From positions 1-19,508 of the forward strand of contig URDT01000022.1 in assembly GCA_900546745.1 (NCBI GenBank): a stretch of DNA of 19,508 bases, given 5' to 3'. Below, one piece after another: positions 1 to 5,990 of the stretch (the first letter of the stretch is position 1; every line of letters begins with the position of its first letter). This DNA is from an uncultured Mycoplasmatota bacterium (GTDB taxonomy: Bacteria > Bacillota_I > Bacilli_A > RF39 > UBA660). The position numbers and the translations under genes were made by a program. The notes under the pieces are model-generated. The model was not told where the DNA came from. It saw only the letters and a program-made list of their open reading frames with translations, and did no database searches.

Positions 1-119
1 GATTCTTTCTTACTTTTTTCGATGACTCCTAATATTACCGGTGTTGTAATGATTGCGATTACTGCTAGTACTACAATGACTCCTAGTAATTCTGTTAGTG
101 TAAATCCTTTTCTTTTCAT
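1..119 (-). CDS. type IV pilin-like prepilin, N-terminal part (truncated by window edge)
   Basis: Reading the minus strand from 119 gives a basic leader MKRKG, then FTLTELLGVIVVLAVIAIIT and a short hydrophilic start (GVIEKSKK) before the window ends. This is the class III signal peptide of type IV pilins and pseudopilins: prepilin peptidase cuts after the Gly, the new N-terminal Phe is N-methylated, and Glu5 of the mature protein is present. The hydrophobic helix would anchor the subunit and pack in the filament core. Two in-frame ATGs exist, at 128 and 119. The AAAGGA Shine-Dalgarno abuts the first but lies 9 nt from the second, so 119 is preferred. The gene has its own promoter and a long leader. 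Whether it is a competence pseudopilin (ComGC-like) or a surface pilin cannot be told from 39 residues. Confidence 0.85.
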   Translation of the reverse strand, partial: MKRKGFTLTELLGVIVVLAVIAIITTPVILGVIEKSKKE

Positions 120-144
120 TGCTATCATTCCTTTCTTACATACT

Positions 145-203
145 AAAAAAGAGGGTTGTTTACCCCCCCCCCCGTTTGCTCTCGGCAAACGCGTTATTTT
201 GCC
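145..203 (-). promoter_or_regulatory. putative transcription attenuator in the pilin leader
   Basis: Between the promoter and the pilin start lies a leader of about 115 nt. Its 3' part can form a terminator: GGGGGU (167-162) pairs with ACCCUC (156-151) around the loop AAACA, followed directly by six U (150-145). Upstream, the segment CGUUUGCC (191-184) has three alternative partners: GGCAAA (203-198), GCAAACG (179-173, perfect 7-bp hairpin, loop CGAGA), and GGUAAAC (164-158, 7 pairs with one G-U). The last includes the 5' arm of the terminator and would act as an antiterminator. These pairings are visible in the sequence; regulation is inferred. No known riboswitch core (for example c-di-GMP-I) was recognised. 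Confidence 0.5.
163..173 (-). repeat. homopolymeric G11 tract in the pilin leader
   Basis: Eleven consecutive C on the plus strand (G in the pilin transcript). It is the only long G/C homopolymer in an otherwise very AT-rich window. It supplies the 5' arm of the possible leader terminator. Tracts of this kind are prone to slipped-strand mispairing, so the length may vary between cells. Confidence 0.9.
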
Positions 204-241
204 TATTACAAACTATATTATGATTTACTTTTGATAGTTTC

Positions 242-270
242 ATTATAACAAAAATATTTTAGTAAGACAA
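242..270 (-). promoter_or_regulatory. sigma-A type promoter of the pilin gene
   Basis: Minus-strand -35 TTGTCT (270-265), 17-nt spacer, and consensus -10 TATAAT (247-242) preceded by TGT, which makes an extended -10. The predicted transcription start near 235 leaves a leader of about 115 nt before the pilin ATG. Confidence 0.8.
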
Positions 271-342
271 GATTCCTTTTCATTTTTTTGAATAAACAAC
301 ATCTTTTTAACCATTATAAAATAGAATACTTCGCAGTGTTCC

Positions 343-367
343 AAAAAAAGAGAATCAATAGTTCTCT
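343..367 (-). terminator. intrinsic terminator after sigH
   Basis: Stem AGAGAA/TTCTCT with a 7-nt loop that contains the sigH stop codon TGA, followed by seven T. It closes the mrnC-rlmB-sigH operon and insulates the downstream pilin promoter. Confidence 0.8.
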
Positions 368-975
368 TTTTCTATATACTCTTTTAATTTATTTTTGATT
401 CTTTGGATTGCATTATCAATAGATTTAGGATCTTTATCTAACATTTCAGCAATTTCTTTATATTGAAACCCATTTATCTTTAATTCAAAAACCTGTAATT
501 CTAAAGGAGTTAAAACAGCTTTTGCTTGTTCCATTAAACCTTGTTTATATTCTTCACTTAATATAATATTTTCTGGATTATCTTGCTCATTTTTAAATAA
601 ATATTCTATATTCGTTCGATCTCCATCATCACTAGTAGACTCAATAGAAATAGAATCATTCAATATTTTATGTTTTAAACGATTAGAACCAATGACCACA
701 CTAATCATTCTATTTTCAATACAAGCTTTAGCATAAGTATAAAATATTGTTTCATGAGAAGAGGCAAAAGTATGAGTAGCATCATTTAAAGCAAGCATAC
801 CTTCTTGAATTAAATCATTTAATTCAAGACTAGAATTATGAGTATATCGAATCATTTTTTTAGCAGTATTGACAATTAATGGTTCATATTTTCTAAAAAT
901 GATATCATTGGCTTCTTCACTATTTTCTGAAATATAATGAATTAACTCATAATCATTATAATCACGATAATCCAT
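355..975 (-). CDS. sigH: RNA polymerase sigma factor, SigH (Spo0H)-like
   Basis: A 206-residue sigma-70 family protein. Region 2 covers about residues 25-95, with the core-binding motif DLIQEG at 54-59. Region 4 at about 150-200 has the helix-turn-helix YKEIAEML...KSIDNAIQRIKNKL, which closely resembles the C-terminus of Bacillus SigH. Location agrees: in Bacillus sigH lies downstream of mrnC and rlmB. The ATG follows the rlmB stop by 2 nt, with AGAGGT as ribosome binding site formed by the rlmB end. SigH family members direct stationary-phase, competence or sporulation-entry genes. No sporulation gene is visible here, so its regulon is open. The Rae1/YacP gene that separates rlmB and sigH in Bacillus is missing. 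Confidence 0.85.
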   Translation of the reverse strand: MDYRDYNDYELIHYISENSEEANDIIFRKYEPLIVNTAKKMIRYTHNSSLELNDLIQEGMLALNDATHTFASSHETIFYTYAKACIENRMISVVIGSNRLKHKILNDSISIESTSDDGDRTNIEYLFKNEQDNPENIILSEEYKQGLMEQAKAVLTPLELQVFELKINGFQYKEIAEMLDKDPKSIDNAIQRIKNKLKEYIEKENY

Positions 976-977
976 AA

Positions 978-1670
978 TTACCTCTTAGAAATTGCTTCAA
1001 ATATCATAATACCTGTAGCAACACTAGCGTTTAAACTATTAGTAGTACCACGCATAGGAATTGTAGCAATAAAATCACAAGATTCTTTTACAATTCTACT
1101 CATCCCAGATCCTTCATTTCCTATAACAATTGCAATCTTTCCTGTATAATCAATCTGTTTATAAGAAGTACCTTCCATATCTGTACCAATAATCCAATAA
1201 CCTTCTTTTTTCAAAAGTTCTATTGTTCTTACTAAATTAGGAACTTGTGCGATTTTAACTTGATTAATCGCTCCTGTACTTACTTTTATAACCGTTGAAT
1301 TTACATCCACACTGCGATCTTTAGGAATAATAATTCCTGACACACCAGCAGCCTCGCAAGTACGTATGATAGCTCCAAAATTATGGGGATCTTCAATATG
1401 ATCCAAAATAATAATAATTTCTCTAGGGTCTTTGATAACATCATCAAGAGAACAATATTCATAATCAGGAATAGAAAAAACAACACCTAGATGGTTTCCA
1501 TCAACCGTTTTATCTAATTCATACTTTTCTAAATACTTAATAGGTATTCTTCTATCTTGTAATTCTTTTAAAATAGTAGAATCCGTACTTTTCTTATAAA
1601 TAAATGCTTTCTTAATAGATATATCATCCATAAGCATTTGTTTTGCTACATTTTTTCCATACACATACAT
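978..1670 (-). CDS. rlmB: 23S rRNA 2'-O-methyltransferase RlmB (TrmH/SpoU family)
   Basis: A 230-residue SPOUT methyltransferase. Residues 1-75 form the small substrate-binding domain that begins with YGKN. Residues 85-230 carry the three SpoU motifs: LDHIEDPHNFGAIIRT near 89-104 (Asn and Arg for catalysis), IVIGNEGSGM at 181-190, and IPMRGTTNSLNASVA at 204-218 (knot and S-adenosylmethionine pocket). The family methylates a 23S rRNA guanosine (G2251 in E. coli) in the peptidyl-transferase P loop. A strong AAAGGAGG site sits in front of the ATG. The first 25 nt overlap the 3' end of mrnC, which suggests translational coupling. Confidence 0.93.
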   Translation of the reverse strand: MYVYGKNVAKQMLMDDISIKKAFIYKKSTDSTILKELQDRRIPIKYLEKYELDKTVDGNHLGVVFSIPDYEYCSLDDVIKDPREIIIILDHIEDPHNFGAIIRTCEAAGVSGIIIPKDRSVDVNSTVIKVSTGAINQVKIAQVPNLVRTIELLKKEGYWIIGTDMEGTSYKQIDYTGKIAIVIGNEGSGMSRIVKESCDFIATIPMRGTTNSLNASVATGIMIFEAISKR

Positions 1671-2038
1671 GATATTCCTCCTTTAGTAATATATTCCATA
1701 ATTTCACGAATTCTTGGTTGATTATTTTTAAAATATAAATATCCAATTAAAGCCTCTAAGGCAGTAGAATGTTTATAAGTTAAAATATCTGTCGTCTTAT
1801 TCGAATGACTTTTATGATTTCTAGCACGCTTTAAAATATCCATTTCTTCTTCCGTAAACATATTTTGATCCAACATTTCTTTTAAAAATTTTGCTTGGTT
1901 TTTCGCACTTACATATTGAATTGCTTGTTTTTGAAGTTCATTTACTTTTACAATTTTTTGATGAATTAAATAATCTCTTATATAGACTTCATAAATACTA
2001 TCTCCTATATAAGCTAATGCCAATACATTAATATCCAT
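1646..2038 (-). CDS. mrnC: Mini-ribonuclease III (23S rRNA maturation)
   Basis: A 130-residue protein consisting of an RNase III catalytic domain without a double-stranded-RNA-binding domain, as expected for Mini-III. Signature segments are LALAYIGDSIYEVYIR near the N-terminus (catalytic Asp in GDS) and STALEALIGYLYF at about 91-103 (catalytic Glu in EAL). Mini-III trims the 5' and 3' ends of 23S rRNA precursor with ribosomal protein L3. A longer reading would add ten residues from an ATG at 2068, but GGAGG lies 6 nt before the ATG at 2038 and family members begin close to the GLALAYIGD motif, so 2038 is chosen. First gene of mrnC-rlmB-sigH; in Bacillus cysS precedes it, but not here. Confidence 0.92.
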   Translation of the reverse strand: MDINVLALAYIGDSIYEVYIRDYLIHQKIVKVNELQKQAIQYVSAKNQAKFLKEMLDQNMFTEEEMDILKRARNHKSHSNKTTDILTYKHSTALEALIGYLYFKNNQPRIREIMEYITKGGISCMCMEKM

Positions 2039-2058
2039 ATAAACCTCCACACCAATGT

Positions 2059-2087
2059 ATTTTATCATATTTTAAAAAAAAAGAAAA
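2059..2087 (-). promoter_or_regulatory. probable promoter of mrnC-rlmB-sigH
   Basis: Extended -10 TGATAAAAT (box 2064-2059) with a weak -35 TTTTCT (2087-2082) 17 nt upstream, overlapping the T-tract of the preceding terminator. The predicted start near 2052 leaves a very short leader before the GGAGG site. Confidence 0.45.
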
Positions 2088-2105
2088 TGAGATAATTTCT
2101 CATTT
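2074..2105 (-). terminator. intrinsic terminator after ymfH
   Basis: Stem AAATGAGA/TCTCATTT (2105-2098 with 2092-2085), loop AATTA, then TC and nine T. The ymfH stop codon (2102-2100) lies inside the 5' arm. Confidence 0.9.
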
Positions 2106-3362
2106 TTGCTTAATAATCACAGTAGTTTTATTTGTAAAGTCTATATTTTTTACAAAATTTGTAAGTTCGTTATAACTTAAATTTTCATTTTCTTCATAAA
2201 CATCTGTAATCACTTCATCATAATCTAAAATATTAGCTGTAACATAGTTATTCATTTTATAAATATTTTCACTCATATAAATATTAGAACTTAGCATAAT
2301 TTTTTTCTTACGATGGAAATCATCAATTGATATTTTTAATCCCATATATTTTTCAACCATCTTGATAAAAGCATTAGCCTTTTTTGTTTCAGCAACAAAA
2401 GTAATTAAAATATGAGTATCTGTTTTGGATAAAAAGAAATCAACACCATCATTTGAGATTTTTTCTTTTTCTATTTCTTCCGAAAAATCAGATACAGAGC
2501 CATATAAAGAATCTAAATAAATAGATAAATATTTCATCATATAACGATTAGAAAGATTTGAATTTTCAATATTAATCTTATAAGAAAAATATACTTTTGG
2601 AATGGTAACATTCATAGTTTGAACAGTTTTCTTTTTATACACCTTGTCTGGTTCTTTAGGTATAATTACTTCTTTCTCATAAGATTCACTAAAATGTTTA
2701 TTTTTTTGATTTTCTTTTATAATTTTAATAGTTTCTTTAGGATCCACATTACCAGTAATTACAAGGAACATATTCTTAGGATGATAAAAAGCTTGATAGC
2801 ATGTATATAAATCTTCTTTGGTAATAGAAGTAACACTTTCTTTACTGCCAATAACAGGAACACGAATCGGATGTTTACAAAAAGCATTTTCCAAAGTTTT
2901 ATTATATCCTACTCGGCCTGGATTATCATCACACATTTGAATTTCTTCAATAATGATTCCTTTTTCTTTTTCTACATTTTCATCTGTAAAATAAGGTTCT
3001 TGAACAAAATTCAGTAAAGTTGTAATATTTTCTTTGAATTTTGTTGGTCCAGAAAATAAATAAGTGGTTTTATAATTAGAAGTTGCAGCGTTAGAACTTG
3101 CTCCATTTTGATCAAAGATAGTAAAAGTATCAATGCCATCTTTATTTTCAAACATTTTATGTTCTAAAAAATGAGCAACTCCTGCAGGAGTTTTGATTAC
3201 TTTTCCATTAGATTGAAAAGTAGTATCTACTCCTCCGTACTTTGTTGTGAAAGTAGCATAAATATTATTTACATTTTTCATGGGAACAATATAAACTGAT
3301 AAACCATTATTTAATGTTTCTTCATATAAATCTAAATCTAATTTATGAAACCTTTTTTTCAT
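2100..3362 (-). CDS. ymfH: M16 family zinc metallopeptidase, YmfH-like (active-site half)
   Basis: 420 residues with two M16 (insulinase/mitochondrial processing peptidase) half-domains. The inverted zinc motif HFLEH is intact at 64-68 (His64, Glu67, His68), and the third ligand is probably Glu140 in IIIEEIQ. The C-terminal half (about 200-420) lacks the Arg...Tyr substrate-positioning pair. The GRVGYNKTLENAF region also fits YmfH. Upstream ymfF carries the complementary set of residues and overlaps it by 20 nt; the Shine-Dalgarno GAGGGGGA lies in the ymfF end. Family annotation links YmfF/YmfH to 5-aminopentanol modification of elongation factor P in Bacillus; whether that applies here is inference. 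No signal peptide, so cytosolic. Confidence 0.88.
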   Translation of the reverse strand: MKKRFHKLDLDLYEETLNNGLSVYIVPMKNVNNIYATFTTKYGGVDTTFQSNGKVIKTPAGVAHFLEHKMFENKDGIDTFTIFDQNGASSNAATSNYKTTYLFSGPTKFKENITTLLNFVQEPYFTDENVEKEKGIIIEEIQMCDDNPGRVGYNKTLENAFCKHPIRVPVIGSKESVTSITKEDLYTCYQAFYHPKNMFLVITGNVDPKETIKIIKENQKNKHFSESYEKEVIIPKEPDKVYKKKTVQTMNVTIPKVYFSYKINIENSNLSNRYMMKYLSIYLDSLYGSVSDFSEEIEKEKISNDGVDFFLSKTDTHILITFVAETKKANAFIKMVEKYMGLKISIDDFHRKKKIMLSSNIYMSENIYKMNNYVTANILDYDEVITDVYEENENLSYNELTNFVKNIDFTNKTTVIIKQK

Positions 3363-4620
3363 CCAAATCCCCCTCTAACATATAAATTGTATGAATATGA
3401 ATTTTATTAGCTAAAGAAATTACCATATCTTTAGTAACCATATCTATTTTTTTCATTCTTTCTTCTAATAAATCACTATTTAGATATTCATGAGAAGAAT
3501 AGATATTGATAATACTTGCTGGTGAATCCATAATTTCAATACAACTATTTTTATAAATAATTTTAGCTTTATCTAATTCTTTATCATCAAACTCACCATT
3601 TTTCATACATTGAACAGTATCTTCTATTAATTTTACTGTCTTATCATAATTCTTAGCAGATATATCTGCTGAAATAACTAAAAAATTGCTGATAATACTA
3701 TAACTAGAAGAAATACTATAACATAGAGAATTTTTTTCGCGAACGTTTTTAAACAATAAAGAATCGCCACTTCCCCCTAAAATATAAGAATACACATTCA
3801 AAGTATAATATAACTCAAAATCTGTTAAAGGTTCAAAATTAAATCCCATTAATAAGTGACTTTGTTTAATAGGTTGTTTTTCTCTTACATTTTTTGTCTT
3901 TTTTGCAATTTCTGTAAGTGGTAAAAAATGAGAAGTAGGATCTTCTGCTACTCTAGAACGAATAAATGTTTTTTGAAGAATGGATCTTATTTTTTCGGGG
4001 CTGACATCTCCGACAATATAAATATCCATGATGTCATTTTCCATTACATCTTTATAATAATCATACAATTGTTTCGTTGTAATTTTTTTCAAATCTTCTA
4101 AATAGCCACATCTTCGATAAGAAATTGGTGAATCAGGGGCCATTTCTTCTAATAGTCTAGAACTACTATAAGCTTTAGGATAGTCTTGAAAAGAAGCAAT
4201 ATCATCCTTTAAAATCCTTTTAGCAATATCAAAACCATAGTTTTCGAATTTGCCTTGTTTTACATGAGGATTCCACAATAACTGAAATAAAAATTCAAGC
4301 GATTCTTTAATCATTCCAGGTTCTGTAAACTTCTCATTTAAAAATGTTTCAGAAAAAGTAATTAAATCAAAATTTCCTGATTTACTATTAGACCCTCCTA
4401 TTGATATTCCATATAAATCCTCACAATGTTCTTCTAATAATCTCCTAGTTGGATATTTTTTAGAGGATTGTAATAATGTTTCTACCAATAATCTTCGAAT
4501 GGTTAATTCTTCTTTCTTTATCTTTCTTTTTAAAAACATTTGAACTCTAACGGTTTTAAATTTTTCTGTTTGAATAATATGAAGACGATAACCATTCATA
4601 TCATATTTTGTATAATTCAT
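3343..4620 (-). CDS. ymfF: M16 family peptidase-like protein, YmfF-like (no zinc motif)
   Basis: 425 residues with the two-domain M16 architecture. The HxxEH motif is absent: the expected region reads RRLLEEHCEDLYG (59-71), so it cannot bind the catalytic zinc. The C-terminal domain keeps the family signature LGGSGDSLLFKNVREK...LCY (281-301), with Arg294 and Tyr301 as the substrate-binding pair. Active and inactive partners encoded side by side are typical of YmfF/YmfH and recall mitochondrial processing peptidase alpha/beta. The start ATG has AGGAGAAATT in front and follows deoD by 8 nt. Confidence 0.85.
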   Translation of the reverse strand: MNYTKYDMNGYRLHIIQTEKFKTVRVQMFLKRKIKKEELTIRRLLVETLLQSSKKYPTRRLLEEHCEDLYGISIGGSNSKSGNFDLITFSETFLNEKFTEPGMIKESLEFLFQLLWNPHVKQGKFENYGFDIAKRILKDDIASFQDYPKAYSSSRLLEEMAPDSPISYRRCGYLEDLKKITTKQLYDYYKDVMENDIMDIYIVGDVSPEKIRSILQKTFIRSRVAEDPTSHFLPLTEIAKKTKNVREKQPIKQSHLLMGFNFEPLTDFELYYTLNVYSYILGGSGDSLLFKNVREKNSLCYSISSSYSIISNFLVISADISAKNYDKTVKLIEDTVQCMKNGEFDDKELDKAKIIYKNSCIEIMDSPASIINIYSSHEYLNSDLLEERMKKIDMVTKDMVISLANKIHIHTIYMLEGDLDEKKVS

Positions 4621-4628
4621 AATTTCTC

Positions 4629-5330
4629 CTATTCTATTGAATTTAAAGCTAATTCAATCATTCTTAAAAAATTATTTTGTCTTTCTTCACTATTTGTTGT
4701 TGAACCATCTACTAAACTATTAGAAACTGTCAAAAGACAAGTTGCATGTTTTTGAAATAAATTTGCTGTATGAAATAAAGCAAAGGATTCCATTTCAGCC
4801 CCTAGGCAATGGTATTTTTCTACTAATTGTTCAAAAGAATCATTTTCTCTATAAAAAATATCAGAAGAATGAATTGTACCACAGATTAATGGAATTTGAT
4901 ATTTCTCAGCAGTTTTTTTAATACGATCATTTAATTCTTTGCTACTATTTAATATTGTTTCTATGGAACCATTTTGATTATAAGCAAAATTAGAATCTGT
5001 ATAAGATTGTTCTACTAAAATAGTATCATAAAGCTTTAATTCTTTTACATAAGCACCACAAGTACCAACTCTGATAATATTTTCAACATCATAAAACTTA
5101 TATAATTCATAAGAATAAATTCCAATACTTGCCATTCCCATACCAGAAGCCATAATCGTTACTTGTTTTCCATGATAAGTTCCTGTATAAGCATAAATAT
5201 TTCTAACTTGATTTACTAGTTTATAATCTTCTAAATATTTTTCAGCAATTACTTTAGCTCGTAATGGATCTCCTGGCATAATTACTGTTTTTGCAATTTC
5301 ATCTTTTTTTGCTTCAATATGTTCTGTCAT
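4629..5330 (-). CDS. deoD: purine nucleoside phosphorylase, hexameric DeoD type
   Basis: 233 residues, the usual DeoD length. The enzyme cleaves purine (deoxy)ribonucleosides with phosphate to base and (deoxy)ribose-1-phosphate in cytosolic salvage. Residues align with E. coli numbering: His4, phosphate loop MPGDPLRAK with Gly20 and Arg24, Arg43, Arg87 followed by VGT (Thr90 where E. coli has Ser90), and ribose/base contacts Met180-Glu181 in GAEMES. Arg217 is kept. The general acid Asp204 of E. coli is Asn204 here (TVSNSLVDG), a marked change that may shift preference to 6-oxopurines. It starts 1 nt after the upstream stop; AGAGGGTG serves as ribosome binding site. Confidence 0.9.
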   Translation of the reverse strand: MTEHIEAKKDEIAKTVIMPGDPLRAKVIAEKYLEDYKLVNQVRNIYAYTGTYHGKQVTIMASGMGMASIGIYSYELYKFYDVENIIRVGTCGAYVKELKLYDTILVEQSYTDSNFAYNQNGSIETILNSSKELNDRIKKTAEKYQIPLICGTIHSSDIFYRENDSFEQLVEKYHCLGAEMESFALFHTANLFQKHATCLLTVSNSLVDGSTTNSEERQNNFLRMIELALNSIE

Positions 5331-5331
5331 A

Positions 5332-5766
5332 CTACACCCTCTTTTGTAAATTTAATAATTCTTCTAATGTATCATCTAATTCTATTGCATCATGTTTTTT
5401 CAATTTCTTATTATTTTTAATATATTGGACAAGTTCTTGTTTTGTTGGCTTATATTCTAAACAAATATCAATTAATTTAAGATTGTTTTCTTTTAAAATA
5501 ACTAAATGATTTTTCCAAGTAATATTTTCCAATTTTGGTAACAAGTCTAAATCATATTGACTAAAGTGAATCATATGAATGAAATTTCTTTCCGTAAAAG
5601 CAATTACTACTCCATATTTTTCCTTTAACATTTGTTCTGTTTTTTTGATTTGCTTGGAATCAAAATCTGCCATCATAGAACCAATTTCATAATACATTCT
5701 AATTAATGCTTGATTGGTTAATTTTTGTTTTAGTACTGCTTCAATTTTTAATTGTATATCATTCAT
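5332..5766 (-). CDS. stand-alone DUF1016 N-terminal-like protein
   Basis: 144 residues. Features resembling the DUF1016 (YhcG) N-terminal domain appear in order: YYEIGSMM at 25-32 (family YWxIG), LKEKYGVVIAFTERNFIHMI at about 47-66 (family GFSxRNL), and a Trp-x-x-His element TWKNHLVIL near 83-91. Full-length DUF1016 proteins carry a PD-(D/E)XK nuclease domain after this point; here a charged tail rich in Lys and Glu ends the protein, so no nuclease is present. A GTG at 5778 lies in frame but is part of the GGAGGT Shine-Dalgarno; ATG 5766 with 5-nt spacing is chosen. First gene of the deoD-ymfF-ymfH operon. The domain assignment is moderate and its role is unknown. Confidence 0.55.
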   Translation of the reverse strand: MNDIQLKIEAVLKQKLTNQALIRMYYEIGSMMADFDSKQIKKTEQMLKEKYGVVIAFTERNFIHMIHFSQYDLDLLPKLENITWKNHLVILKENNLKLIDICLEYKPTKQELVQYIKNNKKLKKHDAIELDDTLEELLNLQKRV

Positions 5767-5791
5767 AATGACCTCCACACTGATACATATA

Positions 5792-5820
5792 TATTATTTG
5801 CCTTATTTTAGCAAATAATA
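5792..5820 (-). promoter_or_regulatory. 10-bp perfect inverted repeat over the -10 box (possible operator)
   Basis: Plus-strand arms TATTATTTGC (5792-5801) and GCAAATAATA (5811-5820) with a 9-nt spacer. The upstream arm contains the -10 TATTAT of the DUF1016-N/deoD operon promoter, so a bound dimeric regulator would block polymerase. It could alternatively be a 5'-end RNA hairpin, since the transcript would start inside it. Confidence 0.5.
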
Positions 5821-5843
5821 CTTAATATGGATTGTTTTCACAA
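5815..5843 (-). promoter_or_regulatory. promoter of the DUF1016-N/deoD/ymfF/ymfH operon
   Basis: Minus-strand -35 TTGTGA (5843-5838), 17-nt spacer, -10 TATTAT (5820-5815). The predicted start is near 5808, leaving about 42 nt to the ATG with GGAGGT in place. Confidence 0.6.
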
Positions 5844-5891
5844 CTTTTACCATTTTTAATTTTTCATCGGTCAAATCCAATTTTTTTCTGA

Positions 5892-5926
5892 ATTATCCTT
5901 TTCTTTTTTTAATATTATAGGATAAT
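5892..5926. repeat. 8-bp inverted repeat in the intergenic region
   Basis: Arms ATTATCCT (5892-5899) and AGGATAAT (5919-5926) with a 19-nt T-rich spacer, upstream of the deoD operon promoter and beyond the RNase J terminator. The arms are perfect, but the long spacer makes a stable hairpin doubtful. A protein site is possible. Confidence 0.3.
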
Positions 5927-5956
5927 GCAAACTACTACTTTATTATAACATATATA

Positions 5957-5990
5957 CAAAAAGAAACTAGTTATCTAGAACTAATTTCTT
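5957..5990 (-). terminator. intrinsic terminator after the RNase J-like gene
   Basis: A 12-bp stem with one G-U (AAGAAATTAGTT with AACTAGTTTCTT), 6-nt loop, then a five-T run. The stop codon lies at the start of the 5' arm. Confidence 0.88.

Noticed and set aside
145..203. c-di-GMP riboswitch upstream of the pilin
   Set aside because: GGCAAA and nearby purines recall part of the class I core, but the GACGCAAAGC strand and the GNRA/receptor pair are missing; class II did not fit either.
22..234. Plus-strand open frame of 70 codons
   Set aside because: It is the antisense of the prepilin gene and its leader, and runs through the C11 tract; no ribosome binding site, and the minus-strand protein is recognisable.
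1301..1486. Minus-strand frame inside rlmB
   Set aside because: Shadow in another frame of the clear RlmB coding sequence.
2039..2068. Upstream start for mrnC (ten extra residues)
   Set aside because: The extra segment covers the GGAGG ribosome binding site of ATG 2038 and extends beyond the family's usual start.
4540..4755. Plus-strand frames at 2619-2810, 4540-4755, 5291-5509 and 15658-15879
   Set aside because: All are antisense shadows of recognised minus-strand genes, with low-complexity Phe/Ile/His-rich products.
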